64,000 nt of DNA from the NCBI GenBank assembly GCA_020161935.1, contig JAIUNI010000012.1, forward strand, positions 1 to 64,000, in the 5' to 3' direction. The notes beneath the pieces were generated by a model, which made no database searches, was not told the origin of the DNA, and saw only the letters and a program-made list of their open reading frames with translations. Numbering within the stretch: the stretch's first letter is position 1; the number at the start of each line of letters is the position of its first letter. Shown piece after piece: positions 52,022-60,619 of the stretch. Origin of the DNA: Chloroflexota bacterium (GTDB taxonomy: Bacteria > Chloroflexota > Anaerolineae > Aggregatilineales > Phototrophicaceae). The translations under genes and the position numbers were made by a program.

Positions 52022-52603
52022 ATGTCGCTGCCGTATTTGCTGCTGGGTTTGTTGAGCGCGAGGCCGATGTCCGGTTATGACCTGAACAAAGAGTTCAATG
52101 ATGCAGTTCAGCACTTTTGGTCCACCGACCAAAGCCAGATTTACCGGTCGCTGTACAAGCTGGAAGCGGAAGGATTGGTGAAGGCGGAGACGATTGTGCA
52201 GGAGGACAGCCCGAACAAAAAGGTTTACCGGGTTACGGAAACGGGTTCGGCGGAACTGGTGCGGTGGTTGAGCCGACCGCAGCCACCGACGGCACCGCGC
52301 GAGGCTTGGTTAGGGCAGTTGTACTTCAGCCATCATCTCGATAATTCGATGACGACTTCGGTACTGGAAACGTATCGGGCGGAGATACAGGCGGAACTGG
52401 ACACGCTGGTGGCGCTGCTGGATACGCTGCCGCCGCGCGAGACGTGGGGGCAGCTACCCCGCGAGTATCAATTCCAACTGCTCACGCTGGATTATGGGCT
52501 GGAGGTTCAGCGCTTTCATGCGGAGTGGTTTGATAAGGCGATTGAGCAGATCAAACAATTTCGTGATTCGGCGGCAGACGGCAGCAACTCATCAGAGGCA
52601 TGA
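52022..52603 (+). CDS. PadR family transcriptional regulator
   Basis: 193 residues. Winged HTH at 1-85 (LLGLLSARPMSGYDLNKEFN, FWSTDQSQIYRSLYKLEAEGLVKAE), then a helical C-terminal dimer domain of the Vir_act_alpha_C kind. It has an excellent TAGGAGG ribosome-binding site. Upstream (51985-52012) a TATGTGTATGTGCATATAT stretch with an inverted ATGTGCAT core is a likely operator. It precedes the ABC-2 transporter genes, which it probably represses until drug binds. Confidence 0.92.
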   Translation: MSLPYLLLGLLSARPMSGYDLNKEFNDAVQHFWSTDQSQIYRSLYKLEAEGLVKAETIVQEDSPNKKVYRVTETGSAELVRWLSRPQPPTAPREAWLGQLYFSHHLDNSMTTSVLETYRAEIQAELDTLVALLDTLPPRETWGQLPREYQFQLLTLDYGLEVQRFHAEWFDKAIEQIKQFRDSAADGSNSSEA

Positions 52604-52646
52604 TACGTACAAGACGATTATAACGGCACGCATAACGGAGGAAAAG

Positions 52647-53651
52647 ATGGCAGAATCCTTAGTCGAAGTTCGGGGGCTGACGAAAACCTTTAAACGGGCG
52701 GACGGAACAGCAGTACAGGCCGTGCGGGGCATCGACCTCGATATTTTTAAGGGCGAAATTTTTAGTATGCTCGGCCCGAATGGCGCGGGCAAAACCACGA
52801 CGATTTCGATGATTAGCGGTTTGCTGACCCCCACCAGCGGCGACGCGAAGATCGGCGGGTACTCGATTACCGCGCAGCCCATGAATGCCAAGAAGCTGAT
52901 CGGGGTGGTGCCGCAGGAGATTGCGCTGTACCCGACGCTGACGGCACGCCAGAATCTTGAGTTCTTCGGCAAGATGTACGGGCTGGGCGGGAAAGAATTG
53001 ACGGCGAGCGTGGACGAGGTGCTGGAGTTCACCGACCTGCGCGACCGTGCTAAAGACCGTGTTGAAACTTTTTCCGGCGGGATGAAGCGGCGGGTGAATA
53101 TCGGTGTCGGGCTGCTGCACAAGCCGCAGTTGGTGTATATGGACGAGCCGACGGTGGGGGTTGATCCGCAGAGCCGCCGCCGTATCCTCGACACGGTGAT
53201 CCGGTTGCGCGAAGAACGCAAGATGACGGTGATGTATACCACGCATCTGATGGAAGAAGCGCAGGAACTGAGCAACCGTGTGGCGATTGTCGATCAAGGT
53301 AAGATGATCGCGCTGGGTACGGTGGGCGAACTGATTCAGCAGGTGGGCGAGGAAGACCGCCTCGTGCTGAACATCGGCGAACAAGGGCTGCCGGACAGCG
53401 TACTGCCCAAGCTGCAAACGGTGGAAGGGGTGACGCGAGCGCTGTATGACATGCCGACGCAGGTTAGCGAGGGCAGCCAAGAAGTCGACGCGGGGAAGAT
53501 CACGATTTATGCCAAGCGCGGACGTAAGGCGCTGCCGCATGTGATCCAGATCGTGAATGAGTCAGGATTAGAAATTCTATCGGTCGAAGTGCGCGAACCC
53601 GACCTCGAAGCGGTGTTCCTGCAAATGACCGGACGCGCGTTGAGGGACTAA
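52647..53651 (+). CDS. ABC transporter ATP-binding protein (drug/ABC-2 type)
   Basis: 334 residues from ATG 52647 (GGAGG 6-8 bases upstream; the longer frame overlaps padR). Walker A GPNGAGKTT, signature SGGMKRRVN, Walker B LVYMDEPTVGVD, H-loop TTHLMEEAQ, and a C-terminal dimer domain like DrrA/CcmA drug exporters. It drives the two ABC-2 permeases encoded next, as a heterodimeric exporter. Confidence 0.93.
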   Translation: MAESLVEVRGLTKTFKRADGTAVQAVRGIDLDIFKGEIFSMLGPNGAGKTTTISMISGLLTPTSGDAKIGGYSITAQPMNAKKLIGVVPQEIALYPTLTARQNLEFFGKMYGLGGKELTASVDEVLEFTDLRDRAKDRVETFSGGMKRRVNIGVGLLHKPQLVYMDEPTVGVDPQSRRRILDTVIRLREERKMTVMYTTHLMEEAQELSNRVAIVDQGKMIALGTVGELIQQVGEEDRLVLNIGEQGLPDSVLPKLQTVEGVTRALYDMPTQVSEGSQEVDAGKITIYAKRGRKALPHVIQIVNESGLEILSVEVREPDLEAVFLQMTGRALRD

Positions 53652-53656
53652 TCACC

Positions 53657-55006
53657 ATGCGTAAAATTTGGACAATCGCGTGGAAAGATGTCTCAACGAG
53701 CTTCCGCGACCGTAACCTTGTACTGATTATGCTGGCGGCTCCGCTGGCTGTCGCCACGATTATCGCGCTGGCATTCGGCGGGGCGAACGGCAGTGACATC
53801 CCGATTAACGATATTCCGGTGGCTATCGTCAACCTTGACCGAGGGGCGAATGGTCAGAATCTGGGTGATATTTACGTGAGCGCCTTCATTCCACCGGCGG
53901 CGAATACCTCCACGCTGACATCCTCAAGCTGTGCGCTGGTTGAACCGGAACCCACAACGGCTGACACGGGCAGCGCGGTAACGTTACAAACGCTGACGGA
54001 GGCGACGGTCGTGGCGGATGCTGCTGCGGCGAAGACGGGTGTCGATGATGGCACGTATATGGCGGCGATCATTATTCCGGCGGACTTCAGCCAGAAAGTG
54101 ACCATCGGCGCGGGTAAGATGACGATTGAGCCGAGCCGTGTGGAACTGTATGCCAACAGCGGCAGCCCGATACAAGCGGGGATTATCCGCAGTGTGGTCG
54201 AGGGCATCACCAACCAGATCGCGACCGGGAGCATCGCGCTGCAATCGTTATTCGCCACGGTGAGCGAGCAATTCGGCATTATGCAGGTGGCGACTCTGGC
54301 GACCAGCCCTTCGTTCGCGGATAACATCGCGTGTGCATTCATGCCGACGCTCAACAAAGTGGTGATCGACCAGCAGACGGTTCAAGGCCAGCAGACCAAC
54401 GGGGCCATTCCCCTGCTGATCTTGTTTGGTTCCGGTCAGGCGATGTTCTTTAGCCTGTTTACGGGGCAGGGCGGCGTGTACAGCGTGTTTGAGGAACGGA
54501 AGCAGTGGACGCTGCAACGGTTGGTCGTCACCCCCACGCCGCGCATCTCTATCCTGATGGGCAAAATGTTGGGCGTGCTGGTGACATGCATCCTGCAACT
54601 GGTGTTCCTGTTTATCGCGCTGACGGTGGTGGGCAGCTTGCTCAATGGTGGCTTGGTGGTGATCTGGGGCAATAATTACCTGCTGATCGCTGCTGTTATT
54701 CTGGCAGCCGCCGGAGCCGCGACCGGCCTCGGTACGCTGCTGGCGGGGATTTCCAGCACGCCGGAGCAGGGGCAAATTTACGGTTCGCTGGTCAACGTGG
54801 CGATGGCGGTATTGGGCGGCGCGTTTGGCTTTCAACTGCCGGAGGTGTTCTCGCGCTTCTCGATCCTGTATTGGGGGTCGAATGCTTTCCAGAAGCTGGC
54901 GAACGGCAGCGGTGAGATCGGGCTAAACCTGCTGGTGCTGGCACTTTTAGGCGCGGTGATGTTCGGGGTCGGGTTTTGGATGTTCGACCGCCGGTTGGAC
55001 ATTTAG
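53657..55006 (+). CDS. ABC-2 type permease, first subunit
   Basis: 449 residues. A first helix (about 20-40), a large extracytoplasmic domain (about 45-245), then five helices, the ABC2_membrane_3 (YhgE/DrrB-like) architecture. The cytoplasmic motif FEERKQWTLQRLVVTPTPRISILMGKM lies between. It is 5 bases after the ATPase stop. Confidence 0.9.
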   Translation: MRKIWTIAWKDVSTSFRDRNLVLIMLAAPLAVATIIALAFGGANGSDIPINDIPVAIVNLDRGANGQNLGDIYVSAFIPPAANTSTLTSSSCALVEPEPTTADTGSAVTLQTLTEATVVADAAAAKTGVDDGTYMAAIIIPADFSQKVTIGAGKMTIEPSRVELYANSGSPIQAGIIRSVVEGITNQIATGSIALQSLFATVSEQFGIMQVATLATSPSFADNIACAFMPTLNKVVIDQQTVQGQQTNGAIPLLILFGSGQAMFFSLFTGQGGVYSVFEERKQWTLQRLVVTPTPRISILMGKMLGVLVTCILQLVFLFIALTVVGSLLNGGLVVIWGNNYLLIAAVILAAAGAATGLGTLLAGISSTPEQGQIYGSLVNVAMAVLGGAFGFQLPEVFSRFSILYWGSNAFQKLANGSGEIGLNLLVLALLGAVMFGVGFWMFDRRLDI

Positions 55007-55015
55007 GGGGACGCG

Positions 55016-56278
55016 ATGAATACGATACTCACAATTGCACGCAACGATTTGCGTGTCTTTTTCCGCGAGAAGGGGCAGCTTATCGGCCTCATGGTCATTC
55101 CGGTGCTGTTCACGCTTGGCGTGGGTTTCGCCAACAGCAGTGGCAGCGGGCCAAACACGGTGCGCGTGGATGTGGTCGATAACGACAACACGGCCTATTC
55201 GCAGCAGTTCTTAGCCGATGTGCGCGAGGCCAACAGTGCTATACGCTTATGCCCGATGGATAACGACGAGGCGGATTTTTGCCAGCTCGATGAAAACCCA
55301 ACGTTGGATGAAGCGCGTTCACTCCAGCGGGTGAGCAATAACGATACGCTGGCACTTATCAGCATTCCGGCGGGGTTCGAAGCGGCGGTGCAATCGGGCG
55401 AAGCAGCGACTGTCACTTATCAATCGAACGACAATGTGACCGCGCCGGGGTATATCTTGCGGGCGGTACAGGCCGCAGCCGGGAAGATGGGCGCGGCGCA
55501 GGTGGCTTCGAGGGTGGGTTCGTACATCGTCGAAAATACGACAGGCATCACGTTCGCGGATGAGGCCGACAAGCAAACCTTCCGCCAGCAGCTTTACGAC
55601 TCGGCAGCGGCGACCGTCAGCACGAATCCGGTGACGGTTGCTTACAGCGAAAGCCAACAGCCAGAGGGCGCGGATGCCAGCAGCACACAGGTGGGCTTCG
55701 GGCAGTCGATCCCCGGCATGGGCAGCATGTTCGTGATGTTCACGGTGTTCGGCTCACTGTACGTCCTCATCCGTGAAAAGGTGAACTGGACGATCCAGCG
55801 GTTGGTGATGATGCCGGTGACGCGGGGGCAAATCCTCGCGGGCAAAATCCTGATGTGGTTCCTTGTGGGGATGCTGCAATACGGGGTGGTGTTCCTGATC
55901 GGCTTGCTGGTGGGGGTCAACTTCGGGCATGACTTGGTGGCGCTGCTGCTGACGATGATTATCTATACGCTGAGTATCACGGCTTTCAGCTTCGCCATTT
56001 CGACACTGCTCAAGACAGAAGCACAGGCCAACAGTATCAGCCTGCTCCTCTCGTTGATGTTGGCCTCGCTCGGTGGAGCGTGGTGGTCGCTTGATGTGGT
56101 GCCGGAGTTTATGCGGATTATCGGGCATCTCTCGCCGGTGGCGTGGGCGATGGACAGCTATAAGAGCTTGCTGTTTGAAAACGGCAACCTGCTTACGGTG
56201 CTGCCGAACCTCGCCGTGCTGGTGGTGTTTACGGCGGCGTGTTTCGGCTTCGCGGTGTGGCGGTTCCGGTACGAATGA
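55016..56278 (+). CDS. ABC-2 type permease, second subunit
   Basis: 420 residues. Same architecture as its neighbour, so the pair came from a duplication: N-terminal helix, large outside domain (about 40-230), then helices with REKVNWTIQRLVMMPVTRGQILAGKI. AGGGGGACG precedes its ATG; it ends the padR operon. Confidence 0.9.
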   Translation: MNTILTIARNDLRVFFREKGQLIGLMVIPVLFTLGVGFANSSGSGPNTVRVDVVDNDNTAYSQQFLADVREANSAIRLCPMDNDEADFCQLDENPTLDEARSLQRVSNNDTLALISIPAGFEAAVQSGEAATVTYQSNDNVTAPGYILRAVQAAAGKMGAAQVASRVGSYIVENTTGITFADEADKQTFRQQLYDSAAATVSTNPVTVAYSESQQPEGADASSTQVGFGQSIPGMGSMFVMFTVFGSLYVLIREKVNWTIQRLVMMPVTRGQILAGKILMWFLVGMLQYGVVFLIGLLVGVNFGHDLVALLLTMIIYTLSITAFSFAISTLLKTEAQANSISLLLSLMLASLGGAWWSLDVVPEFMRIIGHLSPVAWAMDSYKSLLFENGNLLTVLPNLAVLVVFTAACFGFAVWRFRYE

Positions 56279-56935
56279 GCAGTGAAGGACTGAGTGCTGA
56301 GTACCGAGTAAAAGCAGGAATAGAACCGCAGAGATGATCTGGAAGAAACCTCACCCCCGATCTTTCAAGGGTAGGTATTTGCTCAATATGGGTTTGTGTT
56401 GGCTTTTGCCGGAGGATAAACCCTCCGGCAAGACGCATAAAGCCCCGTAAACGGGACTAAAGAAGCACTCGAATAGTTGGTGCAGTTGATGAAATGAACC
56501 GATTTTTCGCTCAAATTAAGAAAACCTAGCCTTGAAAGACCCACCCCTATGGGAAAACGATACCGAGAATTTGAAAAGTGTCGTCTAGTGAAACGAGAAA
56601 TCAGAGGGTTGGTATTCCGCCTTTAATTGTGAAAGCACAGTAGAGCTTATCTGAAAATTTATTATAGTATCGGACGGCATCTGCGTAGCGTGCCGTCCCT
56701 ATAAAAATGCGAAATTCAAAGGCTCTGTTCTGAATTTTTGATGTAGGGAGGCGATATATCGTCTCTGTTACTAAAGGAATTTCCCTGTATATACCTCTGG
56801 CTAACTGATGAGGCTGCCCTTTTTGATTCCCAATGCCTATTTGTGTATCTCGAATCCCTCGGATATGATGGAGAGATCAAAATGGAGGACGCACATTTCG
56901 TCCCTCGAAACGTCTATTGGAATGAGCGTGCTTGA
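56279..56935. other. Gene-free stretch with hairpins and a palindrome
   Basis: No credible coding frame. It holds a short ACCGCAGAGA word (56323), a degenerate REP-like CCTCACCCCCGA (56349), a perfect TTGCCGGAGG/CCTCCGGCAA hairpin (56406-56431, a likely terminator of the exporter operon, with no strong T run), a CCCG/CGGG hairpin after it, a GGACGGCA/TGCCGTCC hairpin (56672-56698) and an 18-base near-palindrome GAGGCGATATATCGTCTC (56748-56765). The latter two lie upstream of the methyltransferase and may control it. Confidence 0.65.
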
Positions 56936-58033
56936 ATGGCTGACGCTGAACTCCCCCTCAACCGAATTATCGTGGGTGACTGCATCGACACCTTAATCCA
57001 GCTACCGGAAGCCAGTGTGGATTTGGTGTTCGCTGACCCACCTTACAACCTGCAATTGAAGCGCGAACTGTGGCGACCGAATATGACCGAGGTTGACGGG
57101 GTAGACGATGCATGGGATCAGTTCGAGAGTTTTGAAGCCTATGATGACTTTACCCGCGCGTGGCTGAGTGAGTGCCGCCGCGTGCTGAAGCCGGAGGGTT
57201 CGCTGTGGGTCATCGGCAGCTACCATAACATTTTCCGTGTGGGCAAAATCCTGATGGATTTGGGTTACTGGATCATCAACGACATCGTGTGGCAGAAGGT
57301 GAACCCGATGCCGAATTTTCGCGGGGTGCGCTTCGCCAATGCCCACGAAACGCTGATTTGGGCGAAATATTCCGAGAGATCGCGCTATACCTTTAATTAT
57401 CATCTGATGAAGCACCTCAACGGCGGCAAACAGATGCGGAGTGATTGGGTTATCCCGATTTGTTCAGGGTCGGAGCGTATTCGGGTGAACGGGCAAAAGG
57501 CGCACCCGACACAGAAGCCGGAAAAGCTGCTAGAGCGTGTGATTCTGGCTTCATCGAACGTGGGTGATGTGGTGCTTGACCCATTCTTCGGCACGGGGAC
57601 GACCGGGGCAGTAGCGAAACGCTTGGGGCGGCAGTGGATTGGCATCGAGCGCGATATGGCGTATGCGCGGGTGGCTAACAGGCGGATTGCGGCGGTTATC
57701 CCTAAGCCAGAGCAGCCGGTCGTGGTGGTGAAGCGGAAGCTGCGGCGGATTCCCTTCTCGGCGCTTTTACAGCACGGCTTTTTGGCGGAAGGCGACAGCC
57801 TCTACTTCCGGCGCGACCGCAAGAAAATAGGGCGCATCATGGCGAACGGTAAGCTGGATTACCGGGGGGTTGAAGGCTCCATCCACAAAATCGCCCGCAG
57901 CATCCAGAAAGGCCCGTGCAACGGTTGGGAACACTGGTACTACGAAACCAGCGGCGGCGAACTGGCGAATATTGACAGCCTGCGCGAACGGGTGCGGGCG
58001 ATGCAGGCGGCGGAACCAGCAGCCGTTCCGTAA
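56936..58033 (+). CDS. ccrM: CcrM-like DNA adenine-N6 methyltransferase with RAMA domain
   Basis: 365 residues. Beta-class order: DPPY at 34-37 (FADPPYNLQL), FNY and ANAHETLIWA, then SAM motif DPFFGTGTT at 215-223. The stretch GSYHNIFRVGKILMDLGYWI and DAWDQFESFEAYDDFTR-type text match what I recall of alphaproteobacterial CcrM, which methylates GANTC. The C-terminal part (about 265-355: IPFSALLQHGFLAEGDSLYF..., SIHKIARSIQKGPCNGWEHWYYE) is the RAMA-type domain of CcrM. No restriction partner is encoded nearby, so it is an orphan regulatory-type enzyme. The site GANTC is inferred from the family. Confidence 0.9.
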   Translation: MADAELPLNRIIVGDCIDTLIQLPEASVDLVFADPPYNLQLKRELWRPNMTEVDGVDDAWDQFESFEAYDDFTRAWLSECRRVLKPEGSLWVIGSYHNIFRVGKILMDLGYWIINDIVWQKVNPMPNFRGVRFANAHETLIWAKYSERSRYTFNYHLMKHLNGGKQMRSDWVIPICSGSERIRVNGQKAHPTQKPEKLLERVILASSNVGDVVLDPFFGTGTTGAVAKRLGRQWIGIERDMAYARVANRRIAAVIPKPEQPVVVVKRKLRRIPFSALLQHGFLAEGDSLYFRRDRKKIGRIMANGKLDYRGVEGSIHKIARSIQKGPCNGWEHWYYETSGGELANIDSLRERVRAMQAAEPAAVP

Positions 58034-58038
58034 GGATG

Positions 58039-58914
58039 TTATCCCCCGATCTGACGCTGCAACCATGCCACCATGAGGTCAATCAGGTCAGGGCGGTTGG
58101 CGAGAATCTCGGTGCCACGTCCGGCGCTGGCAAAGGGCTGCACCAAGACCTCACCCCGATTTAAGCCTTGCAACACCTGTACAGCGGGTGACGAAACCGC
58201 ATCATCTTGGCTGGCGACCAACAAGATAGGACGCGGGCTGAACGCGCCCATCGCCTGTTCAATGATGGGGTTGGTGGACGGGCTGAGTAAGATGGCGGTG
58301 TCGCAGAGTTGATCCGACGAGCAGCCGATGAGCGTGGCATCCGCTCCCTCCGCCGCGCCGATGACCGCCAGCCGCGCGGGGTCGGCATCGCCGCTGGTGA
58401 GGGCTTGGAGCATCACCGTGAAATCAGCCTGTGCGTTCTCCTGCCGCAGCGGCATGACCAGTACCGTAAAGTTTGCGTTGAAGATCCGCACGGGTAAATC
58501 ACCCCATGCGTTGATGTCCGGCCCGATCATCAGCACACCGGGGCGGCGTATGCCATCGGCCTGCTGGTAAAACGTACCGTTGAGCAGTGTGCCATCCTGC
58601 GCGGTGACGATGACCGGCGCACCGAGGCTGTTGGCGGGCGGCGTACCCACCACCACCGGCGGTACGACACTATCCGGCGCGAGGGCGGCAACGGTCGGGT
58701 TGCTGGTTTCCACTACTGCATCAAACGACACGTTGGTGGGTTGGCGTAAGTCGAGAGTGGCGCTGGCCTCGATGGTCGGGCCGCTTATTTCGATGGTGGG
58801 GGTGAGAGTAGGTGGGGGCAGAATCGTATCACAGGCGGCAAAGCAGCCGCAGACAGCCAGCAGGATATAAGCCCTGAATCGCTCTGGCAGGGGCAGGCGA
58901 ATCATGCCCCTCAT
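58039..58914 (-). CDS. Lipoprotein with alpha/beta-hydrolase-like domain
   Basis: 291 residues. A signal peptide ends in the lipobox FAAC with C28, followed by a Pro/Thr-rich linker (DTILPPPTLTPTIEISGPTIEASAT). The core (about 90-290) has hydrolase-like strands (PGVLMIGPDINAWGD, VLVMPL, LAVIGAAEGADATLIGC, PILLVASQDDAVSS), but the elbow reads GAAEGA rather than GxSxG, so the serine nucleophile is absent. It may be a binding protein. The start overlaps the methyltransferase stop (ATGA). Confidence 0.75.
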   Translation of the reverse strand: MRGMIRLPLPERFRAYILLAVCGCFAACDTILPPPTLTPTIEISGPTIEASATLDLRQPTNVSFDAVVETSNPTVAALAPDSVVPPVVVGTPPANSLGAPVIVTAQDGTLLNGTFYQQADGIRRPGVLMIGPDINAWGDLPVRIFNANFTVLVMPLRQENAQADFTVMLQALTSGDADPARLAVIGAAEGADATLIGCSSDQLCDTAILLSPSTNPIIEQAMGAFSPRPILLVASQDDAVSSPAVQVLQGLNRGEVLVQPFASAGRGTEILANRPDLIDLMVAWLQRQIGG

Positions 58915-59684
58915 GATTTGATGGTGGGGCGTGCGAACACAATCATCCGTTCACAGCCATCCTCGTACGGGTCGAGTTCGGGGCTGCCGTAAACGGCCTC
59001 CACCGTGAAGCCGCTGGCTCGGAGGAGCAGGCGTACTTCGGCGTAAAAGAAGAAGCGGAAGTTAACTGGCGCGAGGGTGCGCTTAACGGTGCCGTCGCCG
59101 CCGACTTCGTCGTATATCCAGTTGATGCGGATGAGCTGGTCGGTGCGGTCAACGCTGCTGATGGAATACTGCATAACGAGATGACCGGTATCCGGCTCAA
59201 GGAAGGTTTTCTCGAAGATCATCGCGTCGGTGTCCTGCGCGGCGAAGGCATCCGCCGGATTGGGTAAATCCAGCACGAGCAAGCCGTCGTCGGTCGTCAG
59301 TTCGTGCAGACGACGCAGCACTTTTAACTGCTGTTCCTGATCGTGGAAGTGCATCAAGCCGTTGTAGGGTACAAGTACCAACGGGTAGCGCTTATCCGTT
59401 TTGTATTTGAGCACGTCGTCTTGGATGAAGGTCAGCCGGTTTTTGAGCGCGGGTTGGCTTTCCACCAGTTTACGGGCGCGGTCGAGCATGGCGGGTTCGA
59501 TGTCAATGCCGTGTACCTCGTAGCCCGCCTTCGCCAGATGGAACATCACGCGACCAGTACCCGCGCCGACCTCAAAGACCGGCCCGCCGTATTCGTTCGC
59601 CAACTCACTGTACATGAGCAGGTCGTCGGTTTTATCCTGATGCTCGGCATCGTAATATCGGGCGATGGTGACGTAAAAGCTCAT
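58911..59684 (-). CDS. Class I SAM-dependent methyltransferase
   Basis: 257 residues. Motif I PVFEVGAGTGRVMFHLAKAG (about 34-53), motif II VHGIDIEPAMLD, and LVPYNGLMHF as motif IV. Small-molecule methyltransferase layout (Methyltransf_25). It overlaps the crotonase gene by 4 bases and the lipoprotein gene by 4 bases, so the three are one tight operon. Substrate unknown. Confidence 0.87.
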   Translation of the reverse strand: MSFYVTIARYYDAEHQDKTDDLLMYSELANEYGGPVFEVGAGTGRVMFHLAKAGYEVHGIDIEPAMLDRARKLVESQPALKNRLTFIQDDVLKYKTDKRYPLVLVPYNGLMHFHDQEQQLKVLRRLHELTTDDGLLVLDLPNPADAFAAQDTDAMIFEKTFLEPDTGHLVMQYSISSVDRTDQLIRINWIYDEVGGDGTVKRTLAPVNFRFFFYAEVRLLLRASGFTVEAVYGSPELDPYEDGCERMIVFARPTIKS

Positions 59685-60457
59685 GAATGCCCCCTGTCTC
59701 GTTTAAAAAAGGCTTCAACGGCGCGAATGTGGGGTTCATCTGCCCACAGCGGCGGGAAAAGTTCGCGTTCGGTTTGCAGCGCCTGTTCATACGACTGGTT
59801 GATACCGGCTTGCAAGAGCGTTTTCATGCCGCGAATGGCGAGCGGCGCGTGCTGGGTGACGTGTTGGGCGTAGTGCAGGGCATGTTCGAGGGCGCTGCCC
59901 TTTTCGACCACACGATTGACCAATCCAACCGCGAGCAGTTCCGGGGCGTGCATCACGCGGCTGCTGAGGAGCATATCCATCGCCCGCGCGTAGCCGACGA
60001 GCCGCAGCAACCGCTGACCCGCACCCCAGCCGGTCGTCAAGCCCATCTTGGCTTGCACGAAGCCCATGCGGGTTTTCTCATCCGCGATTCGCAGGTCACA
60101 GGCCAGCGCCAGTTCACTGCCACCGCCCAGCGCATAACCGTTCATAGCCGCGATAACAGGCACGGGCAGCCGTTCAAGCGCCATCAGTGCGTCACCCATC
60201 AGGCTAATCATCATGCGTCCATCGGCTTCGCTGGCGTAATGGTGCAGTTCATGGAGGTCACCACCGCTGCAAAAGGCATCGCTGCCCGCGCCGGTAATAA
60301 TGACCGCGCGGAGTTCCGGTTCGGCGGCAAGGCAGCCTATGGCTTCGGCGAGGGCGTGCATGGTGGCAAAGTCGAGCGCGTTGCGCTGTTCCGCACGGTT
60401 GAGGGTTAAGACGGTGATATGGTCGTTTCGTTGGTCGACCAAGAGTGTGTTTGTCAT
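59681..60457 (-). CDS. Enoyl-CoA hydratase/isomerase family protein
   Basis: 258 residues of the crotonase fold: CSGGDLHEL oxyanion loop, IAAMNGYALGGGSELALACDLRIA with E115 at the first catalytic Glu. At the second catalytic place, where hydratases have FGQPEI, this reads FVQAKMGL (K137), followed by TGWGAGQRL. The same change (FVHKEMGI-like) is what I recall in ethylmalonyl-CoA decarboxylases, so a decarboxylase or proofreading role is as likely as hydration. It heads the operon with the methyltransferase and lipoprotein. Confidence 0.85.
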   Translation of the reverse strand: MTNTLLVDQRNDHITVLTLNRAEQRNALDFATMHALAEAIGCLAAEPELRAVIITGAGSDAFCSGGDLHELHHYASEADGRMMISLMGDALMALERLPVPVIAAMNGYALGGGSELALACDLRIADEKTRMGFVQAKMGLTTGWGAGQRLLRLVGYARAMDMLLSSRVMHAPELLAVGLVNRVVEKGSALEHALHYAQHVTQHAPLAIRGMKTLLQAGINQSYEQALQTERELFPPLWADEPHIRAVEAFFKRDRGHS

Positions 60458-60607
60458 GTTTATAGTGTAACGATGGAGAGGGCGGTTGGCGAGGGTGGAA
60501 AATTAGGTGGCGAGCCAGATTTACTCCTGATACGCGAATGTTCAAAGCATAGAGTTGGCGTAGGTTGAGCGCAGGGCAAGCGGCAGGGGTAAACCGTTCA
60601 TGCGCCC

Positions 60608-60613
60608 TATAAT
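60608..60613 (+). promoter_or_regulatory. -10 box that predicts a leaderless mRNA
   Basis: A perfect TATAAT ends 6 bases before the ATG at 60620, so transcription would start at or within a base of the start codon. The -35 is weak. Confidence 0.45.
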
Positions 60614-60619
60614 CGCGCC

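Noticed and set aside
56808..56996. A 62-codon frame overlapping the start of the CcrM-like gene
   Set aside because: Its second half is the methyltransferase gene in another frame, and no ribosome-binding site is present.
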